Origin: Glacieibacterium sp038210595 | GTDB lineage: Bacteria; Pseudomonadota; Alphaproteobacteria; Sphingomonadales; Sphingomonadaceae | Reading direction: 5' to 3' | NCBI GenBank assembly: GCA_038210595.1 | Contig: JBBQWN010000004.1 | Location: 62,001 to 126,000, forward strand | DNA: 64,000 bases | Shown here: piece by piece, positions 40,506 through 49,354 of the stretch | Position numbering within the stretch: position 1 is the first letter of the stretch | Layout: every line of letters begins with the position of its first letter | The notes under the pieces: model-generated | What the model was told of the DNA's origin: nothing | The model's input: only the letters and a program-made list of their open reading frames with translations | Database searches by the model: none | Translations under genes and position numbers: made by a program

Positions 40506-41512
40506 CACTTCGCTCCCCCTGCCGTCGGTCGCGCGACGACGTGCGCGGTGAACTTGCCGTCGGCGATCTCCAGCCAGCTCGGCACGCCCTTGTAGACCGC
40601 CGAGATGCCCGTATCGATCCGTGCCAGCCGCCCGCCCTCGGTGATCACGATGCCGGTCAGGTTGGGCGTGTGCGCGATGACGATACGCTGCGCGCCGAAG
40701 GCCGGCAGCAGCGTGTCGAGCTGGGCGGCCACTGTCGGCTGCCCCGCGACCGCGGGCGCCGCGGGCGCCGCAAGGCCGCGATACCACAGCGGCCCGGCCT
40801 CGTCGTTGATGATGCTTGCCGGGTCGATGTCGCCAGCCTTCAGCGCCGCCGCGACCCGGGTGTTCAGCTCTGCCAGCGGCACCTGCGCATAGGCCGGCGC
40901 AATGCCGCCGTGGACGAACAGCGTGCCCTCGACCAGCGCGACCGCCGGGTTGCCCGCCACCCATTTGCCGATGCGCCCGTTCGGCTGCCACGCCGCCTGG
41001 TGCTCCAGCTGCCCCAGCGGCGTCGCCGCGATCCACGCGGCGCGGATCGCCTCCGGGGTCAGCGCCGGATCGCGCTTTCGGTAGTCGGCCTCGATCACCG
41101 CCCGGTTGGCGGCGTAGGTCGCATCGCGCGTCGCCGCCGAGCGTGCGTCGGTGAACGCCGCATAGTCGCCTGCCGAGACATAGCGCACGTCGTTGGTGAC
41201 GTTCATCGCTTCATGGTTGCCGACCAGCGCGATGACCCGGCCATGCGCCTTGGCCGCCTCGCGCTGCAGCCGCATCAGGTCCTCGACGATCTTGAGCGAA
41301 TCCGGCCCGCGATCGACCGTGTCGCCCACCTGGACAAAGGTCGTGGTACCGCCCCGCCAGCGCCCCTTGGCGTCGATCAACCCGGCATCGACCGCGATGG
41401 CGCGCCACGCCGCGAAATCGCCGTGCAGGTCGCCGACCGCGACGACACGCGCCGATGCCACGCTGCCGCCGAGCCACAGCGCCGCAACCAAGACCGCCAG
41501 CCGCGTCACCAT
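40505..41512 (-). CDS. Secreted calcineurin-like metallophosphoesterase
   Basis: A 335-residue exported enzyme of the PPP/calcineurin-like fold: signal peptide (MVTRLAVLVAALWLGGSVASA), then VVAVGDLHGD, QVGDTVDRGPDS and ALVGNHEAMNV, the metal-binding D, H, N and H residues. The C-terminal HTPNLTGI and ARIDTGIS regions complete the site. It would hydrolyse phosphate esters in the periplasm. Start chosen by the AAGGGGG ribosome site nine bases before ATG 41512. It is coupled to the CotH-like gene. Confidence 0.88.
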   Translation of the reverse strand: MVTRLAVLVAALWLGGSVASARVVAVGDLHGDFAAWRAIAVDAGLIDAKGRWRGGTTTFVQVGDTVDRGPDSLKIVEDLMRLQREAAKAHGRVIALVGNHEAMNVTNDVRYVSAGDYAAFTDARSAATRDATYAANRAVIEADYRKRDPALTPEAIRAAWIAATPLGQLEHQAAWQPNGRIGKWVAGNPAVALVEGTLFVHGGIAPAYAQVPLAELNTRVAAALKAGDIDPASIINDEAGPLWYRGLAAPAAPAVAGQPTVAAQLDTLLPAFGAQRIVIAHTPNLTGIVITEGGRLARIDTGISAVYKGVPSWLEIADGKFTAHVVARPTAGGAK

Positions 41513-41638
41513 GAAGCCCCCTTCAAGCGCTAACATGCCGTCACCTTGCCCGAAATCGCGCCGCTACCGCAAGTTCGGCCATTGGCTTCGCACGCTCAGG
41601 CGGTTAGGCGCGCATAACAGGGAGGCCGTACCGAACCC

Positions 41639-42190
41639 ATGACCAGGATTATGATTATCCGCCACGGTGAGAAACACCGGGACGGCGGCACCGACCGCGG
41701 CGTGTCCATCGACGGCGTCCACACCAAGCACGAACTGACCGTTCGCGGCTGGCAGCGCGCCGGGGCACTGGTCCGGTTCTTCGCGCCGGTTGCCGGTTTT
41801 GCCGCGGACGCGCCGCTGTCGACCCCCAAGGCCCTGTTCGCCTCTGCCGCGACCGAACTCAGTCCCAGCCTGCGCGCCGCGCATACACTGACGCCGCTCG
41901 CCGAATTGCTCGGCATCGGCATCGACATGGAGCATGCCGAGGGTGAGGAGCGTATCTGCGCCGGCGCATTGCTGGGCGCGCCGCAGCCGGCGCTGATCGC
42001 CTGGCACCACAGTCACATCGTGCCGCTGGTGAAGAATATCGCCGGTATCCACATCGGCTGCCCGGACGACTGGCCGGACGACCGCTTCGACATGGTCTGG
42101 GTGCTCGACCGCGACGATGCCGGCGGTGACTGGCGGTTTTCGCAGGTTCCGCAGCAACTGTTCGCCGCCGACCGGGCGGACCCGATCTGA
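41639..42190 (+). CDS. Histidine phosphatase superfamily protein
   Basis: A 183-residue protein with the catalytic RHGE motif at H9 (MTRIMIIRHGEKHRDGG), followed by the GWQRAGALVRFF pattern and a second catalytic His in AWHHSHIVPL. It belongs to the phosphoglycerate-mutase-like histidine phosphatase superfamily but lacks a signal peptide. Substrate unknown. ATG 41639 or 41651 (MIIRHGE) could both be used; the ribosome site is distant from the first. Confidence 0.82.
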   Translation: MTRIMIIRHGEKHRDGGTDRGVSIDGVHTKHELTVRGWQRAGALVRFFAPVAGFAADAPLSTPKALFASAATELSPSLRAAHTLTPLAELLGIGIDMEHAEGEERICAGALLGAPQPALIAWHHSHIVPLVKNIAGIHIGCPDDWPDDRFDMVWVLDRDDAGGDWRFSQVPQQLFAADRADPI

Positions 42191-42320
42191 GTCGCCCGCG
42201 ACTCGTCCTGACGTTCAAACCCTGCAACTCGTCGCAAGCCGCTGAATCGCTTGTCTGTACGCCGTTGACTTGGGGGCAGCCCGGCGGCTGTTTGCGGTCG
42301 CGAGAACTCGGGGGCGCGAT

Positions 42321-43778
42321 TTGTTTCAGGCGGGGGCACGGGGATTCGGCGGCGCGGTCGCGATCGGCGGTTATGTGCCGGGTCCGGGCCTTGGCCTGCG
42401 CGACCTCGGCGGCTTCCGGCCCGCGGCGCTGATCGGACACCTGAAGACCGCAGACATCGCGGTCGATCTCGGCGACGGCATCGGCTCGCGGCTGTGGTGG
42501 CGTGGCCTCGCGACGCTGGCGCTGCTCAGCGCGATGACCTTCTGGGCCGGGTCGACGATGACCCCGCTGGTCGAACCGGTGCGCGGCACGATGACCCCGG
42601 CGCAGGCCGACGACGCCCGCCCGGACCGCATCGCGCCGCTGGCGCTGGGGGCGGCGACCGGACGCTTCACCGCGCCGACCGCGAAAGTTCGCGCGCTCGC
42701 CGAAGTCCCCGAACGGCCGCGCGTCGAGCTGACCGCGACGCTGCGCGCGTCGGACAGTTTCGAAGGTGCCCTGCGCCGCGCCGGCGTCGGCAAGGCCGAT
42801 GCCAACGATGCCGCCCGCGCCGTCGGGGCGGCGATCCGCCTCGACCAGATCCGCGGTGCCACCGACATCGACCTCGTCCTCGGGCGCCGCGAGACCAAGT
42901 CGGTGCCGCGCCCGCTCGAAAGCCTCGCCTTCCGCGCCGCCTTCGAACTGCGGCTCGAACTGACCCGTGCCGCGGACGGCACGCTGCGGCTGAAGCGTAT
43001 TCCGATCGCCATCGACGAGACGCCGCTGACCGTCACCGGCCGCGTCGGCGGCAGCCTCGGGCGCTCGGCCAAGGCGGCAGGCCTGCCCGCCCCCGTTGTC
43101 GCCGAAGCGATCCAGCAGCTCGGCTATGTCGTCGATTTCCAGCACGGCGTCGGTCGCGGCGACGATTTTCAGCTGATCGTCGAGCACCGCCGCGCCGAAA
43201 CCGGCGAGACCCAGACCGGCAAGCTGATCTACGCCCGGCTCGGCAAGTACGAGCTGATGCGCTGGGATTATAACGGCGCGTCGCAATTCTTCCGCGCCAA
43301 CGGCGAGAGCGCCCGCAAGGGCCTGATGAAGACGCCGGTCGACGGGGCGCGGCTGACGTCCGACTTCGGCATGCGCTTTCACCCGCTGCTCAACTATTCG
43401 CGGATGCACCAGGGCGTCGATTTCGGCGTGCCGATGGGCACCCCGATCAAGGCGGCGGCAAGCGGCAGGGTCAGCTTCGCCGGCTGGCACGGCGGCCACG
43501 GCAACTATGTCATGCTGGCGCACAGCAAGACGCTCAGCACCGCCTACGCCCATATGTCGCGCTTTGCGGTGAAGCCCGGCCAGCAGGTCGTGCAGGGCCA
43601 GATCATCGGCTATGTCGGCTCGACCGGGCTGTCGACCGGGCCGCACCTTCACTACGAGACCTGGCTGTCGGGCCGTGCGGTCAACCCGGTGACGCTGAAG
43701 TTCCTCGGCGGCACCAACCTCACGGGCGCCGACTTTGGCCGCTTCAAGGGCGCGCTGGCACGGCTGACCAATCGCTGA
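42321..43778 (+). CDS. M23-family peptidoglycan endopeptidase
   Basis: A 485-residue protein with one N-terminal membrane segment (WWRGLATLALLSAMTFWAGS), a long middle region and a C-terminal M23/LytM domain: RLTSDFGMRFHPLLNYSRMH, GVDFGVPMGTPIKAA and GPHLHYETW with the zinc HxxxD and HxH residues. It cuts peptidoglycan cross-links outside the cell. A GGGGG ribosome site precedes TTG 42321; another TTG at 42270 is possible. It is a likely cell-wall remodelling enzyme. Confidence 0.86.
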   Translation: MFQAGARGFGGAVAIGGYVPGPGLGLRDLGGFRPAALIGHLKTADIAVDLGDGIGSRLWWRGLATLALLSAMTFWAGSTMTPLVEPVRGTMTPAQADDARPDRIAPLALGAATGRFTAPTAKVRALAEVPERPRVELTATLRASDSFEGALRRAGVGKADANDAARAVGAAIRLDQIRGATDIDLVLGRRETKSVPRPLESLAFRAAFELRLELTRAADGTLRLKRIPIAIDETPLTVTGRVGGSLGRSAKAAGLPAPVVAEAIQQLGYVVDFQHGVGRGDDFQLIVEHRRAETGETQTGKLIYARLGKYELMRWDYNGASQFFRANGESARKGLMKTPVDGARLTSDFGMRFHPLLNYSRMHQGVDFGVPMGTPIKAAASGRVSFAGWHGGHGNYVMLAHSKTLSTAYAHMSRFAVKPGQQVVQGQIIGYVGSTGLSTGPHLHYETWLSGRAVNPVTLKFLGGTNLTGADFGRFKGALARLTNR

Positions 43779-43798
43779 AACTGCGCTAGACGTCGCCC

Positions 43799-44482
43799 AT
43801 GAGTAGCTTTCGACTGCTGGCCACCGTGCCGCTGCTGGCGCTCGCCGCCGCGTCGCCGCAACGCTTCCCCGGCCCCGACCGCACCGTCGCCGGCATCGTC
43901 GCCGACGAATGGTCGGACGAAACCAGCCGCGACGCCGCGCGCGAGGCCGAGCAGGTGATGGTGTTCCTGAACGCCCGGCCCGGCATGGTGATCGCCGACA
44001 TCGGCGCCGGCAGCGGCTATTACACCGTCCGCCTCGCGCCCCGGCTGATGCCGACCGGCCGGGTCATCGCCGAGGATATCGTGCCGGCCTATGTGAAGAC
44101 GCTGCGCGCGCGGGTCCGCAAGGCGGGGCTGCGCAACGTTACCGTCGTGCAGGGCACGCCCGACAACCCGCGGCTGCCGGCGCGGGTCGATGCAGCCCTG
44201 CTGGTCCATATGTACCACGAGGTCCGCCAGCCCTATGCGCTGCTGTGGCACCTGCGCGGCAGCCTGCGGCCGGGCGGCAAGCTTGCGATCGTCGATGTCG
44301 ACCGGTCGACAGCGCAGCACGGCACGCCCAAGGCGCAATTGTTGTGCGAAGTGTCGGCGGTCGGCTTCCGCCGCATCGGCGACCTCGATCTCGGCGCGGC
44401 GGGCGGCTATCTCGCGGTGTTCGAGCCGGTCGGCCGGCGTCCCGAGCCGCGCGCCATCAAGCCCTGCGCTGCCGCAAAATAG
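43799..44482 (+). CDS. Class I SAM-dependent methyltransferase with an N-terminal signal-like sequence
   Basis: A 227-residue protein whose first 20 residues (MSSFRLLATVPLLALAAAS) look like a signal peptide, yet the rest is a class I methyltransferase: VIADIGAGSGYYTVRLAP is the SAM-binding motif I, and LRPGGKLAIVDVDR is motif III. A periplasmic SAM-dependent enzyme would be odd because SAM is cytoplasmic. Either the segment anchors the enzyme to the membrane or the start is misread. Start ATG is 21 bases after the M23 gene, so cotranscription is likely. Confidence 0.72.
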   Translation: MSSFRLLATVPLLALAAASPQRFPGPDRTVAGIVADEWSDETSRDAAREAEQVMVFLNARPGMVIADIGAGSGYYTVRLAPRLMPTGRVIAEDIVPAYVKTLRARVRKAGLRNVTVVQGTPDNPRLPARVDAALLVHMYHEVRQPYALLWHLRGSLRPGGKLAIVDVDRSTAQHGTPKAQLLCEVSAVGFRRIGDLDLGAAGGYLAVFEPVGRRPEPRAIKPCAAAK

Positions 44483-44508
44483 CCGCATGGCGCTGTCACG
44501 CGCCGGTC

Positions 44509-45276
44509 GTGCACGCGATCATCCTCTCCGCCGGCCAGGGCTCGCGCCTCGCCCCGCTGACCGCGACGACGCCAAAGGCGCTGATCGGCTTCCACGGCCG
44601 CAGCCTGCTCGAATGGCAGGTCGCGGCGCTGACCGCGGCCGGCGTCGACCGGCTGACCGTCGTCACCGGCTTCGAGGGCGGGCAGGTCCGCGACCGGCTG
44701 GCGGCGGCGGGGCTGGGGCAGGTCGCAACGCTGCACAACCCGTTCTACCGGATCGCCGACAATATCTCCTCGGTGTGGCTGGCGCGCGCCGCGCTGAGCG
44801 AGGGCGACGCCATAGTGCTCAACGGCGACACGCTGCTCGGCCCGGCGCTGATCGCGCAGGCGCTGGCGGGCGCGACCCTGCCGGTCAGCGTCACCACCGC
44901 GGTCAAGCCGGCCTATGACGCCGACGACATGAAGGTGACGCTGGCCGAGGGGCGCATCACCGCGGTCTCCAAGAAGCTGCCGCCGGGCGAAACCGACGCG
45001 GAATCGATCGGCATGCTGGTGTTCCGCGGCGGCGGCGGCGCGCTGTTCGCCGACACCATCGACACGGTGATCAGCCGGGAGGGCGGCACCGGCAATTACT
45101 ATCTCAGCGCCGTCGCCGAGCTGGCCCTGACCGGCGTCGTCGGCGCCACCGACGTCACCGGCCACGACAGTGCGGAGGTCGATTTCCCAGCCGATCTCGC
45201 CGCCGCCCGGGCGCTGACCGCGCGCTGGCTGGACGAGGCCTGGGCTCAGGCCCCGCGCAGGTCGGCGACGAGTTGA
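44509..45276 (+). CDS. NTP-transferase of the LicC/MobA-like nucleotidyltransferase group
   Basis: A 255-residue cytoplasmic nucleotidyltransferase: the N-terminal AIILSAGQGSRLAPLT (motif GxGxRxxPxT) and PKALIG bind the nucleotide, and VLNGDTLLGP holds the metal Asp. The run HNPFYRIADNISSVWLA resembles phosphocholine/inositol-1-phosphate cytidylyltransferases. It starts with GTG 44509. A CDP-alcohol phosphotransferase gene lies 420 bp downstream, across an oppositely oriented HIT gene, so the product may be a CDP-activated headgroup. The substrate is not known. Confidence 0.7.
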   Translation: MHAIILSAGQGSRLAPLTATTPKALIGFHGRSLLEWQVAALTAAGVDRLTVVTGFEGGQVRDRLAAAGLGQVATLHNPFYRIADNISSVWLARAALSEGDAIVLNGDTLLGPALIAQALAGATLPVSVTTAVKPAYDADDMKVTLAEGRITAVSKKLPPGETDAESIGMLVFRGGGGALFADTIDTVISREGGTGNYYLSAVAELALTGVVGATDVTGHDSAEVDFPADLAAARALTARWLDEAWAQAPRRSATS

Positions 45277-45668
45277 GCCACCTGCCCGCCGTCCAGCGTC
45301 ACCGCCGCGCCCAGGTCCGGCACGCCCGGCCAGCCGGCATCGGCGAACGCCTGGCCGCGCCAGTCCCGCACGCCCGCGTAGCGCGGGATGACGTGGAAGT
45401 GGACGTGCGGGTCGACCATCATCAGCATCAGGTAGTTGACCCGCTCCGGCCGGCAGACCCGGGCGTGCGCGGCGGCAATCAGCTGCGCCATGCCTGGCAG
45501 CGCCGCGCCCTCGTCGGTGGTCAGGTCGCCGAACGCCCGCACGTCGCGCCTGGCGATCAGCACCATGCTGCCCAGCGTCGGCTGCGCCGCCCGCACCACG
45601 GCGGCCCAGTGCGCGTCCTCGAACACCGTGCCGGGGCCATAGCCGAATTTTGCGAGCGTCGCGTGCAT
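45246..45668 (-). CDS. HIT-family protein
   Basis: A 140-residue protein of the histidine triad superfamily: PHVHFHV gives H88, H90 and H92, and the body matches nucleotide hydrolases/transferases acting on nucleotide phosphoramidates or dinucleotides. The start is the ATG giving MHATLAKFGYG. It lies opposite the nucleotidyltransferase (31-bp overlap of ends) and is divergent from the CDP-alcohol phosphotransferase (27 bp between starts), so it may use the same promoter region. Confidence 0.82.
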   Translation of the reverse strand: MHATLAKFGYGPGTVFEDAHWAAVVRAAQPTLGSMVLIARRDVRAFGDLTTDEGAALPGMAQLIAAAHARVCRPERVNYLMLMMVDPHVHFHVIPRYAGVRDWRGQAFADAGWPGVPDLGAAVTLDGGQVAQLVADLRGA

Positions 45669-45694
45669 GGCAATGAAGCTGCCGGAGCCGCCGC

Positions 45695-46717
45695 TTGAGC
45701 GCAACCGTGTTCGGCCTGACGCCCGAGGTGCGGCTGGCCCGCCAGCTGGCGCGGGTCGCGCCGAACGGCGCACCGGGGCTCAGCGTCGCGCCGGGCGTCG
45801 TCGTCGACACGCCGGCGCTGGCCTTCCTGATCGGCGGACCGGCGCTCGCCGTGACCGATGCCGACGGCGAACGACTGCTCAGCTGGAACCCGGACAGCAG
45901 CGCCGACCTGCCGGCGAAGATCGCGGGCCAGTTTCACTTCACCTCGGGCGCGCTGAAGAAGCGGGAGGCGTTCCTGGCCTTCGACACCGCAGCGACGCCC
46001 GTCCGCACCATCGAGGATGCGCTCTACTTCGCCAGCTACAAGGGCGTCACCGACATCGTCACCAAATACGCCTGGCCGCGCCCGGCGCTGGTCGTGGTGC
46101 GCGCGTGCGTGGCGCTCGGCCTGACCCCGAACATGGTGACGGCGCTGTCGATCCTGCTGTCGATCGCCGCCATCCCGCTGTTCATGGCGGGGCAGTTCGC
46201 CGCCGGCCTGCTGTGCGCCTGGGGGATGACCTTCCTCGACACCGTCGACGGCAAGCTGGCGCGGGTGACGGTCAGCTATTCGAAGTTCGGCAACCTGTTC
46301 GACCATATCCCCGACCTCGTCTTCCCGCCGGTGTGGTGGTGGTCGTTCATGTGGGGCGCGATGATCGGCGAGCCGCCGGCGGGCGACGCGAGACTGTGGG
46401 CCTATTTCGGGGCGATCATGGCCAGCTATGTCGTCGGCCGCCTGTGCGAGGGCGCGTTCGAGCTCAGGAACGGCTTCGTCCCCTTCCTGTGGCGCCCGTT
46501 CGACGCCCGCTTCCGCCTCGTCCTGGCCCGCCGCAACCCGAACCTGCTGATCCTCAGCGTCGCGGTCGCGGTCGGGCAGGTGACGGCCGGCTATGTCGCG
46601 CTGACAATCTGGTGCGTGGTGTGTGCGGCGGTACAGGTGGTGAACTACGTGCAGGCAGAAGCAGCGCGGGGGCGCGGGAGGCTGGTATCGTTCCTAGATA
46701 CTGCTGCCGTTGATTAG
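45695..46717 (+). CDS. CDP-alcohol phosphatidyltransferase family protein with N-terminal extension
   Basis: A 340-residue protein. The second half is a CDP-alcohol phosphotransferase with the exact signature DxxDGxxARx8GxxxDxxxD at D182-T-V-D185-G186, A189-R190, G199, D203 and D207, and several membrane helices. The first 110 residues are unusual (ALAVTDADGERLLSWNPDS and TSGALKKREAFLAFDTAATP) and not seen in phosphatidylglycerol synthases. Start TTG has CGGAG eight bases before it. Together with the nucleotidyltransferase it could make a phospholipid-like diester of an unknown alcohol. Confidence 0.72.
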   Translation: MSATVFGLTPEVRLARQLARVAPNGAPGLSVAPGVVVDTPALAFLIGGPALAVTDADGERLLSWNPDSSADLPAKIAGQFHFTSGALKKREAFLAFDTAATPVRTIEDALYFASYKGVTDIVTKYAWPRPALVVVRACVALGLTPNMVTALSILLSIAAIPLFMAGQFAAGLLCAWGMTFLDTVDGKLARVTVSYSKFGNLFDHIPDLVFPPVWWWSFMWGAMIGEPPAGDARLWAYFGAIMASYVVGRLCEGAFELRNGFVPFLWRPFDARFRLVLARRNPNLLILSVAVAVGQVTAGYVALTIWCVVCAAVQVVNYVQAEAARGRGRLVSFLDTAAVD

Positions 46718-46863
46718 ATTGCCGTTTGAGCTAGTTCTCACGTATGGCAGAAACGTGATATCCAGCCCCACCAAGCGGACCTGACAGATATCGGCTTGAT
46801 GCAAGGCGCGACGCGGTCGACGCAGCCAAACACCTGCCTCTGCTCGACGCCGTATGGAAAGTC

Positions 46864-47151
46864 ATGTTCTATAATCGGCATGTCTATCATTCGGGCGAGC
46901 CGCCACATCCTGATCGAATTTCTTTTGACGAAATAGACGAATCGTGGACCGAATCGATGTTGGCACCATTTGTTGCGCGTGCGTTAGCGCTCTATGATGA
47001 CGCTTTCAGAATAGGCGATCTTTATTATCGAGCGAAATTTGACTCGACGACATGTCAAAAGATTTTGGTCGAGTTCAGGGACATACATCCGGGTTACACC
47101 GAGCGAACTTATGACGAGGTCATAACCTATGGATGCGTCTTGGCGCGCTAG
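46864..47151 (+). CDS. Orphan hypothetical protein in an AT-richer islet
   Basis: A 95-residue protein with no recognisable family. The frame remains open upstream (codons read SGPDRYRLDARRDAVDAAKH, LPLLDAVWKV before the ATG) without another standard start, so the gene could be longer or the 5' end lost. Composition is clearly less GC-rich than the surroundings, suggesting recent transfer. It sits between the CDP-alcohol phosphotransferase and the rRNA methyltransferase-like gene. Confidence 0.5.
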   Translation: MFYNRHVYHSGEPPHPDRISFDEIDESWTESMLAPFVARALALYDDAFRIGDLYYRAKFDSTTCQKILVEFRDIHPGYTERTYDEVITYGCVLAR

Positions 47152-47261
47152 AACCGCATCCGTTTTCTGACGAGACAACCAGGAATGATCAAAGTCTCGT
47201 CATACCGCAGAAACACCATTGCCTGGGAGATTACAGCCCTGCCTCTGGATTGGCATCACCT

Positions 47262-48128
47262 TCAAATCGCGGGTCCGCCCTCCCACCGCACATAGATCGC
47301 GGTCGGCAGCAGGCGGTCGCTGCCTGCCTCGCGGATCGTCATCTCACCTGCGGTCACCGACCCGCCGAGGTCGGCATAGGCGGCGCGCACCAGCTCCGCG
47401 ATCGCCAGCGCCGACATGCGGATCGCGTAGACGGTCAGCACCAGGAAGCAGCTGTCGGCGTCCATCAGGGCGCGGGCGTTGGCGATCAGGCCCGGCAGGC
47501 CGCGGTACAGCTCCCACACCTCGCCGTCGGGGCCGCGGCCATATTTGGGCGGGTCGAGGACGATGCCGTCATAGCGTTTGCCGCGCCGCACCTCGCGGGC
47601 CATGAACTTCATCGCGTCGTCGGTCAGCCAGCGGATACCGCTCAGCGCACTCGCCTGCGCATTGGCCTGGGCGCTGGCCACCGCCTTCTTCGACGCATCG
47701 ACGTGGGTGACCGCCGCACCCGCCGCCGCGCACGCCAGGCTGCCGACGCCGGTATAGCCGAAGACGTTGAGCACGCTGGTGCCCGGCCCCAGCCGCGCGC
47801 TCATCCAGTCCCAGTGCACCGCCATGTCCGGGAAGAAGGCGAGGTGGCGGAAATTGGTGTTGGCGGCCCAGAACTTCAGCGGCCCGCGGCTGAGCAGCCA
47901 CGACGGCGGCACGTCGGGCGACAGCGTCCAGCGCCCGCCGCCGTCCTCCTCCGACCCGCCGACGAACTCGCCGTTCGCCGGCCACGCGGCCTCGCGCGGC
48001 GCCCACAACGCCTGCGGTTCGGGCCGGATGAAGCGGTAGGGGCCATAACGCTCCAGCTTCCGCCCATGACCAGAATCGAGCAGCGCATAGTCGTCCCACG
48101 GCTCGGCGACGAGGACGCCCAGCTCCAC
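47262..48128 (-). CDS. Class I SAM-dependent methyltransferase (RlmI/rRNA type)
   Basis: A 288-residue methyltransferase: SVLNVFGYTGVGSLACAAAG is motif I, VTHVDASKKAVASAQANA binds the cofactor, and DGIVLDPPKYGRG is the DPPK/NPPY-like catalytic motif of RNA m5C methyltransferases. The GTG start overlaps the M16 peptidase stop by one base (TAGTG). The N-terminal PUA domain of RlmI proper is not obvious, so I do not give a symbol. It is the last gene of the thrC operon. Confidence 0.78.
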   Translation of the reverse strand: MELGVLVAEPWDDYALLDSGHGRKLERYGPYRFIRPEPQALWAPREAAWPANGEFVGGSEEDGGGRWTLSPDVPPSWLLSRGPLKFWAANTNFRHLAFFPDMAVHWDWMSARLGPGTSVLNVFGYTGVGSLACAAAGAAVTHVDASKKAVASAQANAQASALSGIRWLTDDAMKFMAREVRRGKRYDGIVLDPPKYGRGPDGEVWELYRGLPGLIANARALMDADSCFLVLTVYAIRMSALAIAELVRAAYADLGGSVTAGEMTIREAGSDRLLPTAIYVRWEGGPAI

Positions 48129-49354
48129 TAGGCCGCCTTCAGCAGCGGCGCCCCGACGTCCGCCCGCGCCCGCGGACCGGCCAGCATCGCCGCGCCCGCC
48201 GCGCGCACCTCGTCGACGGTGACCGCCGCCAGCCGCTCGACGACCTCCGCGGGCGGCACCAGCCGGCCGTGCACCAGCAGCGATCGCGCCAGATATTCGG
48301 ACCAGCCGCCCGGCGCCTCCAGGCTCATCAGCAGCCCGGCGCGGACCTGCGCGCGCGCCCGGTCGAGCTCGGCCTGGCTCAGCGTCGCTGCCGTCGCCGC
48401 CAGCACCGTGTCGGTCAGCGCCAGCGCCTTCGCGGCATCGCGCTTGGCGGTCGCCAGATAGACGGAGAACAGCCCGGTGTCGGCGTAGGGCGTCGTGCTG
48501 GCATAGACCGAATAGGCGAGGCCACGCTCCTCGCGCAGTTCCTGGAACAGCCGCGATGACGCGCCGCCGCCGGCCGCATTGGCGAACAGCAGCGCGGCAT
48601 CGTGGCCCGGGTCGCCGTGGCCCGGCGCGGCAAGCCCGAGCGTCAGATGTGCCTGCTCGAACTTGCGGCGGTCGTTGTGGACGCCGCCGGTGAACGCCGC
48701 CGGCACGGTGGCGGCGCGCACGCCCGCCGGCAGCCCGCCGAGCCAGCGTTCGGCCAGCGCCACCAGTTCGTCGTGCTCGACCGCGCCCGCCGCGACCAGC
48801 ACGCAGCTGCCGGCGCGGTATTGCCCGCCCAGCCAGTCGCGCAGCGCAGCGGGGCCGAGGCTGGCGATGCTGGCGTCGGTGCCGAGGATCGAGCGGCCGA
48901 GCGTGTGGCCGCCGAACGCCGCCTCCTGCAGGTGATCGAAGACGATGTCGTCGGGCGTGTCGCGCGCCTCGCCCAGTTCCTGCAGCACGACCTGCTTCTC
49001 GCGCTCGGTCTCGTCCGCGTCGAACAGCGGATGGGTGACCAGGTCGGCGATGACCTCGACGCCGAGCGCTAGGTCCTCCTTCAGCAGGCGGACGTGGAAC
49101 ACGGTCATGTCGCGCGCCGTGTAAGCGTTCAGCGAGCCGCCGACGTCCTCGATGACCTCGGCGATGACGCGGGCGGTGCGGGTGGCGGTGCCCTTGAACA
49201 CCATGTGCTCGAACAGGTGCGCGACGCCGTTGACGTCGGCGCCCTCGTGCCGTGCCCCGGCGTCGACGTGCAGCGCGACCGCCACCGTGTCGACATGCGG
49301 CATGGTGCGGCTGACGACGCGCAGGCCGTTCGCCAGGGTGGAGAGGCGGGTCAC
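48128..49354 (-). CDS. M16-family zinc metallopeptidase
   Basis: A 408-residue peptidase with the inverted zinc motif H46-L-F-E49-H50 (HLFEH) and a distal Glu in ETEREKQVVLQELGEARD; this is the pattern of mitochondrial processing peptidase-like and PqqF-like enzymes. Two homologous halves follow. The GTG start overlaps the thrC stop (GTGA), so the two are translationally coupled. It is in the thrC-M16-methyltransferase operon found in sphingomonads. Confidence 0.9.
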   Translation of the reverse strand: MTRLSTLANGLRVVSRTMPHVDTVAVALHVDAGARHEGADVNGVAHLFEHMVFKGTATRTARVIAEVIEDVGGSLNAYTARDMTVFHVRLLKEDLALGVEVIADLVTHPLFDADETEREKQVVLQELGEARDTPDDIVFDHLQEAAFGGHTLGRSILGTDASIASLGPAALRDWLGGQYRAGSCVLVAAGAVEHDELVALAERWLGGLPAGVRAATVPAAFTGGVHNDRRKFEQAHLTLGLAAPGHGDPGHDAALLFANAAGGGASSRLFQELREERGLAYSVYASTTPYADTGLFSVYLATAKRDAAKALALTDTVLAATAATLSQAELDRARAQVRAGLLMSLEAPGGWSEYLARSLLVHGRLVPPAEVVERLAAVTVDEVRAAGAAMLAGPRARADVGAPLLKAA

